64,000 nt of DNA from Acanthosepion esculentum (taxonomy: Eukaryota; Mollusca; Cephalopoda; Sepiida; Sepiidae): the NCBI GenBank assembly GCA_964036315.1, contig OZ038487.1, positions 53,387,282 to 53,451,281 of the forward strand, written 5' to 3'. The notes beneath the pieces were generated by a model. It did not search any database, had not been told where the DNA came from, and saw only the letters and a program-made list of their open reading frames with translations. The position numbers were made by a program, and so were the translations under genes. Below, in pieces: positions 12,185 through 22,603 of this stretch. Positions within the stretch are counted from its first letter, which is position 1. Each line of letters begins with the position of its first letter.

Positions 12185-12887
12185 CAGGGCCGGTCTATAC
12201 TACCCTGAATTCATTGACCTCAAGCCTAATTGGGGTCCTCAGGCAGTGCTTTGTGACTCTTGCTATCTTATCAACATTTGCTTTGTTTTTTCTGCTTATA
12301 TTTATATGTTATAAATTAAAATAAGCAGAACTATTAAAGGTGAATAATTTTTGCAGATTTTGATGTTATTCTGGTGTCTTTTTATTTGTCCAAATCCGGG
12401 ACTTTGTTTTGCTCATGCTAAGTTTTGAAAAAGACACCATATAAAATTCACTATTTTTTTTCATTCTTAATGTTGAATGTCTTAAAATTATTCAACTTTT
12501 TAGCAAGAAAAATCTCAAGTTGATGTGAAAAATTGTTGCAAAACATTGTTGATTTATTGAAGATGGAATGATCTAGTATGATATGTCTCTAATTATTTAT
12601 GATGGAATGATCTATTATGACATGTCTCTAATCTATATTTAGTTACATTGTATTTATTTTCATTGTTTCTACTTGAATTGTTCACCTATATTACATATGA
12701 TCCATTACTGTACATAATTAGTTTACAGTAAAATTTGTATTTTATATGAATATGACCTTATGAAAAAAAATATAACCTTATGAAAAAAAATATGACCTTA
12801 TGAAAATTGAGATGTAGTATCATAGAATCATGAGGCCCCATATCATAGATTCAGTGGGGGGGGGAAGAGACCCTTGAACTGGTTCTG
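12185..12887. mobile_element. hAT-like non-autonomous element, 703 bp
   Basis: The left end reads CAGGGCCGG and the right end CTGGTTCTG, an imperfect terminal inverted repeat of hAT type. The flanks are ATATGAGT at 12177-12184 and ATATAAGT at 12888-12895, an 8-bp target duplication with one difference, as expected for hAT. No transposase frame remains. Inside are a roughly 40-bp tandem duplication (12562-12640, GATGGAATGATCTA..ATGTCTCTAAT) and three copies of TATGACCTTATGAAAAAAA (12750-12805). Confidence 0.7.
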
Positions 12888-13137
12888 ATATAAGTGCAGC
12901 CATAAAAATAAATGAATAATCAGTTATGTATGTAGATATATATGATTTGTTCTATGCTTATCCATTTTTCTAAAAGTTTGTTTATCACTAAAATAGTTAA
13001 TTGGATGTGTTAACGACACAGGCTAAAAATGATCTTTTCTTTTTTTCCTTGGTTATCAAGTCTCAAAAGCCTCACTTGATGTTGTTTTGTTTTTTAAACT
13101 TTCTAAAACAATCTGTGATAGAATTCAAAGAGAGATA

Positions 13138-13491
13138 CAGTTGAACCTTGCCATCTCTGCAGTAGAGAGGTTCCAAGAACACCTATCACATACTATCAAA
13201 TCTGCTCAGAATGGACATCTTTTCATTGGGAAATCAACATTCAATTTTAAAAGTGTAAAATTTTAAAAAAACAAACAACTTTTCTTAGATTTTTCTTGAT
13301 TTTGCTTTCTTGCAAAAATGAAAAATTGGACCAAAACACTTGTCTAAAAAAATAAAAATAGAAAAAAAATGTTATAAAATCAATATTTACTTTAATCTGC
13401 AATATTTATTTTAAGCTAAACTGTTAGCACACTAGATAATAGAAGGGATACAACTCTCCTACTCAACTAATAAATATATTTGAGTCAACTG
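13138..13491. mobile_element. pogo/Tigger-like MITE, 354 bp
   Basis: The element begins CAGTTGAACCT and ends GAGTCAACTG, which are inverted repeats, and is flanked by TA on both sides (13136-13137 and 13492-13493). The internal text (CTCTGCAGTAGAGAGGTTCC) is of the style common near the ends of pogo-group elements. There is no transposase. Assignment to the pogo/Tigger group is by terminal motif only. Confidence 0.65.
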
Positions 13492-13708
13492 TAAAATTAA
13501 ATGATATAGGCAAAAATATTTTAGTAATCAATGAATTTTAAGTTTTTTATATTTTACCTCAAGATCTGATAATGAAGACTTTGATGTCTCTGAGTTTGGG
13601 TACCATTTAAATTTATTAATTTCTAAAATATTTACCTAATACTCTCATTATAGGATCTTATTTTTAAGTCAACATTATTTCTTATTACTTTATATGGAAC
13701 CAGAATGA

Positions 13709-13846
13709 ACCGAAAATCCAAATCTAAACAGGAAACAATGGATAAACATCTACTGCTGTTCAAAAGACATTCACATTAATCCCTGGGCTTTTGAACAGAT
13801 GTAGATATTTATCACTTGTTTCCTGTTTAGGATTGAGTTTTTGGTT
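13709..13846. repeat. Foldback family 3, palindrome
   Basis: Two arms of about 58 bp (13709-13766 and 13788-13846) are inverted copies. They carry AACAGGAAACAATGGATAAA and its inverse, separated by a 21-bp loop. A single arm of the same family lies at 28384-28480 (TTTGAACAGGTGTAGAGGTT, ATTTAGGATTGGG). Confidence 0.85.
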
Positions 13847-13849
13847 TCT

Positions 13850-14235
13850 TTTAAAGTTTATTTCAAGAAAAAAGGAGAAACATAAAAGACTGAACTGAAA
13901 AGTCAAAACATTCATAATCTTTTAAAATCCTTTGACCCTCTAGTAGATATTTGAACATGTCAAATATAAGAAATTAATTGCCTATGTCATGATTGTTTTA
14001 AGTTAACACATGATCATCATCATCAGTCCCATAACTAGGTGTGGTTGTATAGTCGCTGCACAGCTGAGCACCTGACCAGCTCCCTTCATATGACCCAGTT
14101 GTGTGTTAATGTCTGAGTCTCTGTCAGTGATCTTCTGGTCTACATTTTCAGCCCATTTTAACCTCTGTCAGCTTCTTCTCCTTTTCCATTAAGTGTAACC
14201 TTGTAGGAAGGCAGTGGAAAGATTTAGGCTCTTAT
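13850..14235. other. Unassigned DNA
   Basis: No gene or repeat assignment. The stretch 14010-14230 has slightly higher GC than its surroundings. Confidence 0.45.
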
Positions 14236-14510
14236 GATGCATCCATGCCATTTCAAGTTATTTTCTTGATGGTACATGGTGGACTGCATTTTCCCAAGAA
14301 CTGCTACTTTGTGGATCCACCTGGATGCTTCCCAGAACACTGCTATCTAAGCCTGTTCAAGTTAAGGGTAAATCATTATCTACCCTCCTTAGCCTCACTT
14401 CTTACCACCACCTCTTACATTCATTTCACACATCTCATTCAGTAACCCTCTATCTTGAGTGACCCTCAAGCCTTGTATTGGGCGAACTTTAGTTTTTAAA
14501 AATATGCATG
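14236..14510 (+). pseudogene. LINE 3' end, short copy
   Basis: The translation contains NCYFVDPPGCFPEHCYLSLF followed by KLRVNHYL. This corresponds to the C-terminal tail LPYYCFPDNYNLQLFKCNVNR and the following HLQL seen at 53.8-54.1 kb. Beyond the stop the text GTAACCCTCT..AGTGACC..CAAGCCTTGTATTGGG matches the family 3' untranslated region. It is 5' truncated, as usual for LINEs. Confidence 0.7.
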
Positions 14511-14805
14511 TAGTAGGAAGAAGACAAATCTCCCAGTAAAACACAGTAAACATAAATATTATTCTAGTAATGAAATAATCTCTTTGGCATCTTAAAAGGT
14601 TTGATAAAATGTCAGAGTGCAGTAAAAAAGATTATTAGATTTGCCATTCTGGCTTAGAATTTCATGAATTGAACTGAGTTATCAAGAACGCACTCAGAAA
14701 TGGGCAAACAAGTTGCCCTACTTCCACAAGGGCTTCTAAACTCCATCTTACCTGGATAATATAATAAAACATTTTAGAAGATGAAAAAATAAAAAACAAA
14801 CATTG

Positions 14806-14836
<31 letters not shown>

Positions 14837-14980
14837 CCCCTTCTTGCTTCACACAGACAATGGTTTGTCTCTTGTGGTGATTTACAGATTACAATGATTT
14901 TAACTGGATGTGCAGGTAATCTAACAGTGACTGAGAAAGAAAATTCTGGATAGATTTGTTACATTCAATCATGCATGAAT
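14510..14980. other. Unassigned DNA with a short (TA)n
   Basis: A TA tract lies at 14809-14836. Otherwise nothing was recognised. Confidence 0.5.
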
Positions 14981-14984
14981 ACCT

Positions 14985-15075
14985 TTCTGGAAGGTATGAT
15001 TCCACCTCTTCTCCCCTCTGGCTATGAGTTAAATAGAAGAGATGACTAGCCTCTCCTGCCTTAATGTGGCCCCCA
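14985..15075 (+). mobile_element. 5S-headed SINE, body/tail fragment
   Basis: The words CTGGAAGGTATGATTCCACC and TCTTCTCCC..GGCTATGAGTTAA match the middle of the copy at 16.2-16.5 kb. Neither the 5S head nor the far tail is present. Confidence 0.6.
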
Positions 15076-15128
15076 GTCTAGAAGGAAAATTCTGAATTCA
15101 AAACCATCTTGCAAAGGAATGGGCTTGA

Positions 15129-15374
15129 TCATGTTAGTTTTTCCAAACACGTCCAAACTTCTATGGCTGGAGTACATTTAGTGCCCCAATGATCCTCATG
15201 GGTTCTACGACTTATAATGGGACATAAAGAGCTTTGATTAAGAAGAATCAACAAGGTCTGTCTGTTTAATTTTTTATGGTACTTTTCCAATTTTTGAATA
15301 AGGTGTTGTGTATTAGGTTTGAAATTGTTGATAAACTCTCCAAAGTTCATGTTTGTGTTTTTATTTAGTATCAA
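15129..15374 (-). pseudogene. Diverged retroelement ORF fragment (family U2)
   Basis: The frame encodes NFGEFINNF, then LIQKLEKYHKKLNRQTLLIL and LNQSSLCPI. The pattern resembles the better copies of an unassigned family at 49.7-49.9 and 54.3-54.5 kb, where IRQLERISIKISR is followed by LFNETCLNE. A second weaker piece lies at 15420-15560. The style recalls N-terminal parts of Penelope-like ORFs, but that link is a guess. Confidence 0.35.
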
Positions 15375-15799
15375 CCATCTCGGTCATTTTCAAGAGCCAA
15401 TGTAGTGTCTATGTGGTAGGCAAGATTTCTTTGTTTACATATTGATATATATACAAAAATGTTTTGTTAAATTCAACAGACGATATCTGTCTATTTAATT
15501 TTTTTTTAAATTTTACATGAGATTTTATGCATTAGAATAAAAATTGTCAATAAATTATAGTTCAAGTTTTTTTTTCTGTTATTGTTTAAGTACTTTATGA
15601 AGATACAAAATAATAATAGTATGTATAAATATTTGATAATTTCACACATGACATCACTTCAGATTAATTTGAATCTCAGCATTCCCAAAAATGCCAGGAT
15701 ATAGTCAACAAAATCTTGTCTATTACACTGTCAACACGCTTGAAAATCTTTTGCTACCAGTCTTCTTTGTATGTATCCATTTTGTATGTATGCTTGCTG

Positions 15800-16165
15800 A
15801 ACATTATTAAGAACTCTACAGCTCTTTTTCCATCTTCTTCTCTGTGCTATGACGATCATGGCTCTCCACAATTTCTCGTCCTTTGTAGTCCTTAATAAAT
15901 TTTATCTTTTTGTTATCTCTCCTAAACGTTGTTCCACCATCCATTAACTCAAGCGCATTCTCCCTTTTCTTCATTGTGCTGTGAACCTTATAGATGGTGA
16001 CGATCATGGCTCTCCACAATTTCCTGTCCTTTGTAGTCCTTAATAAATTTTGTCTTTTTGTTATCTCTCCTAAACGTTGTTCCACCATCCATTTACTCAT
16101 GATCCCTAAGTAGGTTATGCATTGTTTTCCTCTGTCCCTCAATGGCTTAGGCCACATCATGTTGA
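15800..16165 (-). pseudogene. RTE 3' end with a 146-bp internal duplication
   Basis: The segment GACGATCATGGCTCTCCACA through CACCATCCAT occurs twice, about 146 bp apart (15851-15946 and 15997-16093), and is nearly identical. The same text in diverged form ends the RTE copies at 32.9, 47.4 and 61.0 kb, so this is the RTE tail after ORF2. The duplication gives a 114-codon open frame with an internal repeat. It is probably not a gene. Confidence 0.7.
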
Positions 16166-16535
16166 AAAACCAGTTTTCATAAGCAATGTTGAGAATGGTC
16201 AGTATCTAGATGGGTGACCACATGGGAATACCAGATGTAAGCTTGGATGTGCCAGTGGTGTAATGCATAGTGACTTGGAATTTGAAATGTAATGGATAAT
16301 GACTTGGAAAGAGGAGTTCCAATTCCAGTTGGGTTCATAACAGTTGGTTATGCACAGATATTCTTGGGAAAGGTATGAATCCACCTCTTCTCTCCCCAGC
16401 TATGGGTTAATTAGTATGAATTGTATCCATAAGTAATTATTATTTCCAAAAGATTTTTACAATCTAAACATATTTTCTGGCTTTAAATAGCCTATGAAGA
16501 GTTGATAAACCATAAAAATCAAATTAATTAATTCT
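16165..16535 (+). mobile_element. 5S rRNA-headed SINE, near-complete copy
   Basis: The head (16175-16245) follows the 3' half of 5S rRNA: TAAGCAATGTTGAGAATGGT, CAGTATCTAGATGGGTGACC, ACATGGGAATACCAGATG. The body continues with GCTTGGATGTGCCAGTGGTG, GAGTTCCAATTCCAGTTGGG and GGGAAAGGTATGAATCCACC. The tail reads CCAGCTATGGGTTAATTAGT and, near 16480-16510, TTTTCTGGCTTTAAATAGCC. The 60.6-kb copy has the same order on the opposite strand, with 39.1 kb and others sharing parts. This is the layout of a SINE3-type retroposon driven by a 5S-type pol III promoter. The 5' third of 5S is missing. Confidence 0.8.
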
Positions 16536-16624
16536 TGCCTTCAATCCTTTGAGTTTTCAAATTTCCAAGCCCTCTTTCCTCATTATGTGACATAAAAAAT
16601 TCAACTTTGTCTTCCTGATGTTAA

Positions 16625-16625
<1 letters not shown>

Positions 16626-16681
<56 letters not shown>
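16626..16681 (+). repeat. (TA)n tract
   Basis: A run of TA dinucleotides directly abuts the MITE at 16682. A shorter TA/CATA tract follows it at 16851-16890. Confidence 0.95.
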
Positions 16682-16684
<3 letters not shown>

Positions 16685-16850
16685 TGTAATCCAGATATAA
16701 GAGACCCGGATATAAGAGAGATTTTCTCTGGCCCCAAATTAGAGCCATGCCTACCTAAACAAAATAGACCAAACCCAGATATAAGAGAAACCGGGATATA
16801 AGAGACTTCTTCTCTGGTCCCGGAAACTCTCTTATATCCGGGTTACACTG
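16682..16850. mobile_element. pogo-like MITE, 169 bp, with subterminal repeats
   Basis: Ends are CAGTGTAATCCAGATATAAG on the left and the inverse of CAGTGTAACCCGGATATAAG on the right, flanked by TA on each side. The motif GATATAAGAGA recurs four times inside in the same orientation and once inverted at the right end. This unusual density of subterminal repeats could be transposase binding sites. No coding capacity. Confidence 0.8.
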
Positions 16851-17124
16851 TATATATACATATATATATATATACATACATACATATATTTCTATTTTCT
16901 CTAAAACTTTATCATTGCTCACATGTTTGTTCCATGGTATTCTCAGCATCCTTCTGTAGAAACACATTTATGTTGCTCGAAGTCCTCTCTTCATCTGTGA
17001 GGAGATTGTCAAGCATTCCCTGCCATATAAGAGGATTGATATTACATAACCATTCAGTAATATTTTTCTTTGTTTCTAATGAACAATCTCTCTATACTGA
17101 CATCACATCTTAACTATTCATAGA

Positions 17125-17595
17125 TATATCTTCTGCATCATCTCCTCCTGGGACTCCATGTTCAAGCTTGGATCAAAAGGGCTCAACCTGATCCATTATA
17201 ACACTTATCATGAATTTGTTTGTTTTTTTCTTATGCTTTGACTGCTTTAATTATAACATCAATTCTCCTCTACTCTCCTTCAATGGAGAATTTTTAAATT
17301 ATTATAAGCGTAACCACTATTATGAGAACTGAAACTTTAGGCCTGTTTAGTGCTGCTTGCACAGCTATCCCCAACTGCATCTACTTTTTCAACTTCCTTA
17401 TCTGGTTCAACATCAAAGCTCACTGCATCGGATGAATTGAATTCTGTTTCTTTTTGTCCCAACCACAAGTTACCATTGATAAATCAAGTAGTGATAAATA
17501 TAAATTAAAGGGATTGTCAGTGGTCAGATATTCAGTCAGTTATGTGTCATACATGATACACACTTAGGCAATCATGTATCTTTTGATACATGACT
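17125..17595. other. Unassigned DNA
   Basis: No feature recognised. Confidence 0.45.
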
Positions 17596-17599
17596 GACA

Positions 17600-17825
17600 A
17601 GGCAGATTTTTTTCCCTGCAGTAGTTTGCCATTTCTTTCTGCGGTAGACCAGTTGCCATCCAAGGCTTTAGAGCCCAGTCTGTCCTACTGGGGAGGAGTA
17701 GAAGAGGATTCATACCTTTCCCAAGGGTATTAGCATGTACATGAATGTAATGGATTTGACTGGAAATCAAACTTGGCTCTCCGATTCCTCAATCCAAGCT
17801 GCCATCCATTACTCCACTGTCATGA
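17600..17825 (-). mobile_element. 5S-headed SINE, body fragment
   Basis: On the minus strand the text follows the SINE body: GGATGGCAGCTTGGATTGAG, GAGAGCCAAGTTTGATTTCC, GGGAAAGGTATGAATCC, TCTTCTACTCCTCCCC. The 5S head is absent. Confidence 0.65.
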
Positions 17826-17829
17826 TTAA

Positions 17830-18820
17830 ATCCTTTGTTTTTTTTAGATAAACAAATGCCATGAATGTCTTACTGAAAAATATGCAATAAATCAGTGCCA
17901 GAATTTTTTTATATAAGCCAGCCAATACTCAGAGTGAGGATAAAGAGAGAAACAGAGAAAAAAAGATGACAAGATAGGCAAAATTTGATTTTAATGCTCA
18001 GAGCTCTCTCAATTTATTGTAAACTACTGCTAGAATAATTTTCCTGCTGAAATACTGTCAACCAGGCTACATAGAAAACTTAGTAAATCTTTACTCCTTG
18101 TGCACCTTTAAATTCTTCAGTTTGTTATCATAAAAACCATTGTTAGTTATCAACAGTGTTTATGCTGTGAAATTGGTTTTCTGCAAAGATGGCTGCGATG
18201 ATTTCACACCCGAAATCTCTGCAGAATCACAACGATTACTGAGTGAAATCCCCATAGAATCTGGTTACTTGCTCATGTCAACATGTGATGGCTGTGAAGA
18301 TCACAAAAACTGACAAGTGATGATGCCAAGAATACTATGCTTTTGGTACAGCTAGGACAGTGTATGACAAATCAACGAAAGAAAATGAGCAACAACACTG
18401 AAAAGTAAAGGACATTTATTTTTAATTCATCCTGTTGAACTTATTATTTACTTGCAATAAATTCTCAATTTAAATTCCACTTAACAATTCATCTTAAACT
18501 TATACCCGAGAGAAGAACAACTCATTATAAATGTTTTCAGATGCCAAATTTTGAATTTTTTAGAATTTAAGTTTCATTGCATTCAAATATCCTGCATTTG
18601 GGGAGCAAACATTAACCATAAAGACATATTGGCTTAAGATATGAAATAATTTTCAGAATATATACAAAATCCATTGAAAATTTAAATTGCACTGGAGTTT
18701 CTATTTTTTAAACAACATTGAACACGTTTTATTCTCTATTCTGTGTTTTGCAAAAAAGCAAGTGTTTCCCATGCTGTTTATAGATACTATATATATATAT
18801 TATACTATACGATATGTTAC
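17830..18820. other. Unassigned DNA
   Basis: No gene or repeat match was found. Open frames are short and featureless. Confidence 0.5.
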
Positions 18821-18824
18821 ATTA

Positions 18825-19080
18825 ATGGCTGGCCACTTGTATTTGAGGATACCCATCTACTAGGGTGGTGGCTAGCTAATCCCTGTTGCAGAAGATTTCT
18901 CAGGCACATTTTGTGTTTGTTCAGCACCTGCAGAGCACAACTGTGGTTTATACTACAACTATGCAGAGCAGACCTTACTTCTGAGAGACAAGCATGTTAT
19001 CTAGCCTGAAAAAGGCCAACATTTTCAAACTCTCAGTCACGATGATTGTGACTTTGTGCTAACACAGCCATTGACAGCTC
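18825..19080 (-). mobile_element. tRNA-headed SINE, family 1, 3' part
   Basis: On the minus strand it reads AATGGCTGTGTTAGCACAAA, GTCACAATCATCGTGACTGA, then AAGGTCTGCTCTGCATAG and TAGTATAAACCACAGTTGTG. The same order occurs on the + strand at 19.9-20.25 kb and, for the first part, at 52.08-52.13 kb. The tRNA head is not present. Confidence 0.65.
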
Positions 19081-19097
19081 CTATATATGCATAATAT

Positions 19098-19223
19098 AAA
19101 TATATATATATATATATATTATATTACATATAATATATATATATACATTATATATATATATTACATTTATATATATATATAACATATATGTGTGTGTGTA
19201 TGTTCAAGCATGTTTTATTGAAT

Positions 19224-19295
<72 letters not shown>
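19098..19295 (+). repeat. TA-rich microsatellite tracts
   Basis: TA-rich stretches (19098-19190) and a pure (TA)n at 19226-19292 flank GTGTGTGTATGTTCAAGCAT. Confidence 0.9.
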
Positions 19296-19297
<2 letters not shown>

Positions 19298-19499
19298 TAA
19301 AGAGAAAGAACGGTATGATTTATAATGCAGTGTTCTTATTAATTATTTTTATTTTGTTATTGAAAAAAAAAACAGATGACATGTGAAAAATGGATGTCAT
19401 CGTTTGTTGAACAGGCACACCTACCCTACGTTAACTTAACCTCTTTTCAACAGTAACTCATATTTTGATACAATAGTTGTCAGTGAAAATGATTGAATT

Positions 19500-19710
19500 T
19501 CCTCACCCCGTATTCTCAGAAACTAATTTAAAAAAAGTATGTCCTTCTAAAACTCTGTAAATTTCAAAATAAGTTATTCCAAAATTCACTTGAAAATGAA
19601 ACCGTACTAGGGATTTTAATTTAATTCTATAATTAAATTTGAAGTTTTTAGATTCTGTTTTTGAAACATGGTAATTCCTGTGTAGAGATGGAACCATATT
19701 TTAAAATTAG

Positions 19711-19712
<2 letters not shown>
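19500..19712 (-). repeat. Interspersed repeat U1, next to (TA)n
   Basis: The minus-strand translation begins MVPSLHRNYHVSKTESK, closely matching MIPSLHKSSHVSKTRAK on the + strand at 32125. Both copies abut a (TA)n at the same side. Conservation of the peptide-like text suggests a coding origin in a retroelement, but the family is not recognised. Confidence 0.5.

Positions 19713-19777
<65 letters not shown>
19713..19777 (+). repeat. (TA)n tract
   Basis: A pure TA dinucleotide run adjoining repeat U1. Confidence 0.95.
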
Positions 19778-19781
<4 letters not shown>

Positions 19782-19904
19782 ACAGGTTTGGTTAAACAAT
19801 TTAAATATACTCTCTGTTTATTTTTGTTTTAATTAATCCTTTTGTGTTTGAATGGAAATATGCTACCTAAATACACAAACATATATATATATATACATAT
19901 ATGG

Positions 19905-20275
19905 TTGATTTGTTAGGGAGGTGCCGCCTTGATTATATAAGCCTGGGAAGACAATACCAGTATGTGGCAACTTTTGAAAGTTTCTGAAAACTATAATACA
20001 GATTACCCCAAGACATATAAGTGAACTGGGTAGACAGAACATTTCAGAAGTTGTAAATGGTTGTTATAGCATGAAGTCATAAGAGTTTGAGCATGTTGGC
20101 ATGAAAATTCATCATGACAGGTTATGTGCTTTCTCCCAGAAACTGTAACTAAGGTCTGCTTAGCATGGATGCAGTATAAACCACAGGTGGACTCTGTGGG
20201 TTGAGCAGGCTTCTGACATAGGGATTTGCTAGGATGACTTGGCATATGGATGTCCTCAACAAGCAGCCAACCATT
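19905..20275 (+). mobile_element. tRNA-headed SINE, family 1, head lost
   Basis: The body runs GGTTGATTTGTTAGG, CAATACCAGTATGTGGCAAC, TTTTGAAAGTTTCTGAAAAC and GTGAACTGGGTAGACAGAA, matching the 51.9-kb copy. It continues into the 3' segment shared with 18.8 kb (TAAGGTCTGCTTAGCATGG, AGTATAAACCACAGGTGG). The tRNA-like head is replaced by TA-rich sequence. Confidence 0.7.
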
Positions 20276-20284
20276 ATATATCTA

Positions 20285-20291
20285 CACACAC

Positions 20292-20351
<60 letters not shown>

Positions 20352-20482
20352 TATCCCCTGATGAGTGAAGGGAGTGATTCCCAGAGGATCCATCTACAAA
20401 AATCTGGAGTTGGGATGCTGAAGGTAACATAAATCGGCTGACAAACCTTTTACTTGTATTAATTTGCTCTCTCTCTCTCTTA

Positions 20483-20519
<37 letters not shown>
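20285..20519 (+). repeat. (TA)n tracts flanking a short unique stretch
   Basis: TA tracts lie at 20285-20350 and 20485-20519, the second preceded by (CT)n. The 130 bp between them show no match. Confidence 0.85.
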
Positions 20520-20524
<5 letters not shown>

Positions 20525-20525
<1 letters not shown>

Positions 20526-21230
20526 CACACACAGAATGTCATAAGTTTTTTCTTATATGTGTGAATAATGCAGTGATGAATATTGAACATATATCAAACA
20601 TTATACATTGAACATTTCAGATCAAAATTCAGCTATGTATTAGATGAGTGATTTATTAATCCATTCTCTGTTGTAGAAATTTGTATCTACGCTAAAGTAT
20701 ATGTAATCATACATCGGTATATATACACATATGTGCATGTGTGTTTATATGTAGTGATGAATGAATAAATTTATCAGAAAGACCAACACATTAAGAAATG
20801 CATAAGCCAAACTCATCAAGGGTCAAGAAGCCTCACCTCTCCAACAAGTCTCACCTACTTCCATGGTTGTGAAGAAAGGACCCCCACCTTCGGACATTTA
20901 TCACACAAAACCAACAGAAGGAAATCTTGAAATATGCAGTTGTTATAAAGAATCAGCTTTGTCATAAATAAACATTTATTCACTTCACTGTGGCACTGAA
21001 TGACTTTAATGTTGCCCAATTGTTGGTCATTTGCAGTAATCTGTCTTGAATATGGACAGATAATTAAATAACATCTCCATAACAATAATTCTCTCTTTTT
21101 TTAACTTCTTTTTATTTTCATTTTTGTTGGGGGTATTTCTTTGATGGACAAATGAATGTGAAAGAAATACCAGGCATAAATGCAGTAAATTTTTTATATC
21201 ATTATCTATTTATATATGTATGTTTTGGTT
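20525..21230. other. Unassigned DNA
   Basis: No gene or repeat family was recognised. Confidence 0.45.
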
Positions 21231-21234
21231 TCAG

Positions 21235-21305
<71 letters not shown>

Positions 21306-21335
21306 TGTATGTATGTGTGTGTATGTGTGTGTGGT
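21235..21335 (+). repeat. Compound (TA)n(ATGT)n(GTGT)n microsatellite
   Basis: A TA run is followed by ATGT tetranucleotides and then GTGT-rich sequence, a stepwise decay pattern. Confidence 0.95.
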
Positions 21336-21339
21336 GTTT

Positions 21340-22135
21340 CTTTTTTTCTTTTTTTCTTCCTTATTTCACTCCAAGCAAAGTGATAATGCCATTAAGACAC
21401 AAGAGGTTACTAGGAGTGAAAGAGAATGGGAAGACTTTAGTGAGAAGAAAGGACAATAAAAATACAGGATTTAGGAAGACAGAAAATGGTGATTGACATT
21501 GCATTTAAATTCTTGAAGATTGTATGTCACAGAGAAGCAATAAACTGGAAGAGAGTTCTATATACGTCAAGCTTGAGAAAACAAACTATTAGAAAATAAC
21601 TTATTGTTACATCTGTCTGTTTCATCAGTAAAATGATGAGACCTAGTTGCCAATTGAGTAGTATGCTTAAATTCATGTGGTTGAGGTATGAAGGAGGAGT
21701 GCTCATTAGAAGAGGTGCCATGAAAATATTTGTAAAATGACAGCAGATACTGACTGAAATCAAGAGGTTAGTTCAGACTCTTTGAATTTTGTCAAGGATC
21801 TCAAGATATGTAGCAGGAGCACTAGACCAGATATGACAACAATATTCAATGCACAGACAAATTTATAAATGTACAAGGTGACGAGAAAGATTGTCTGGTG
21901 CAATACAGACCCAACTATCCTAGCAGTAAACCTTGCAATTGTTTCTATATAATCTTTCCACTTCATATCAGTGAAAAACATCAGACCAAGAAGATACAAT
22001 GAGTTGCACTCTGGGAAGTTAGTATCAGCCACACTGATGGAAGACAAAAATGGCTCTCTATGCCGATTAAAAGATATCAGTTTAATTTCTGAGGCATTAA
22101 TTTTTACCTGCCTGTTATATAGACTACCCACAATG
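21340..22135 (-). pseudogene. LINE ORF2 C-terminus and 3' region
   Basis: From 22131 downward the translation gives INASEIKLISFNRHREPFLS, VADTNFPECNSLYLLGLMF, then FTDMKWKDYIETIARFTARI. This is the post-RT region, matching the + strand copy at 22.6 kb almost block for block. Beyond a stop near 21760 the degraded C-terminal blocks follow (ILQIFSWH, then LSILLNWQLG). There is no palm domain. It and the next copy lie head to head, 3' ends outward. Confidence 0.8.
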
Positions 22136-22184
22136 CACCACTAACCTGTATATATAAATAGCCGAGAAAAATAACAGCACTCGT

Positions 22185-22326
22185 GGCCTGACAATTGCAT
22201 CTAGCATGAAACAGACTGTCGCCTCTAAGTGTTGACTTCTATGTTTACTTTTATATTTACACACGGTCTATCTCTGATATTAAGCACTTTATCCCATAAA
22301 TATAGCACACCTTAAGAATATATTTC

Positions 22327-22369
<43 letters not shown>

Positions 22370-22370
22370 A
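22185..22370 (+). repeat. Foldback family 1, single arm, with (TA)n
   Basis: CTAGCATGAAACAGACTGTC, GCCTCTAAGTGTTGACTTCT and TCTCTGATATTAAGCACTTT match the right arm and flank of the palindrome at 28.1-28.3 kb. Both end in a (TA)n at the same place (here 22328-22368). Confidence 0.85.
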
Positions 22371-22603
22371 TTTATACTTTATCTGGCATTGACTTATTGT
22401 TTATGTATATGTGTGTGTGAGTGTATGCAACAGAGAGAGTGAAATTACTGTATTTGATTTCATATAAGATTCTATTTTTCTTCAAAAGATATCTCTCAGG
22501 TCTTATATGTGAAGTTGATATATTTAGTTGGTTAAGATTTATTCAGGAGCCATAGACTACCTGTACTTGTACAAGTTCTTTCTTCATAATATTTTAGTAA
22601 TAA

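Larger units (their letters stand above)
16540..17125 (-). pseudogene. RTE-type LINE ORF2 fragment split by a MITE
   Basis: On the minus strand the translation has CFYRRMLRIPWNKHVSNDKV (16967 downward), is interrupted, and resumes as LNIRKTKLNFLCHIMRKEGL (16620 downward). These are the conserved post-RT blocks of the RTE family. The break is filled by a TA tract and a 169-bp pogo-like MITE. Upstream in reading order, 16980-17125 holds the degraded SPHRREDFEQH block and RNKEK. Confidence 0.8.
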
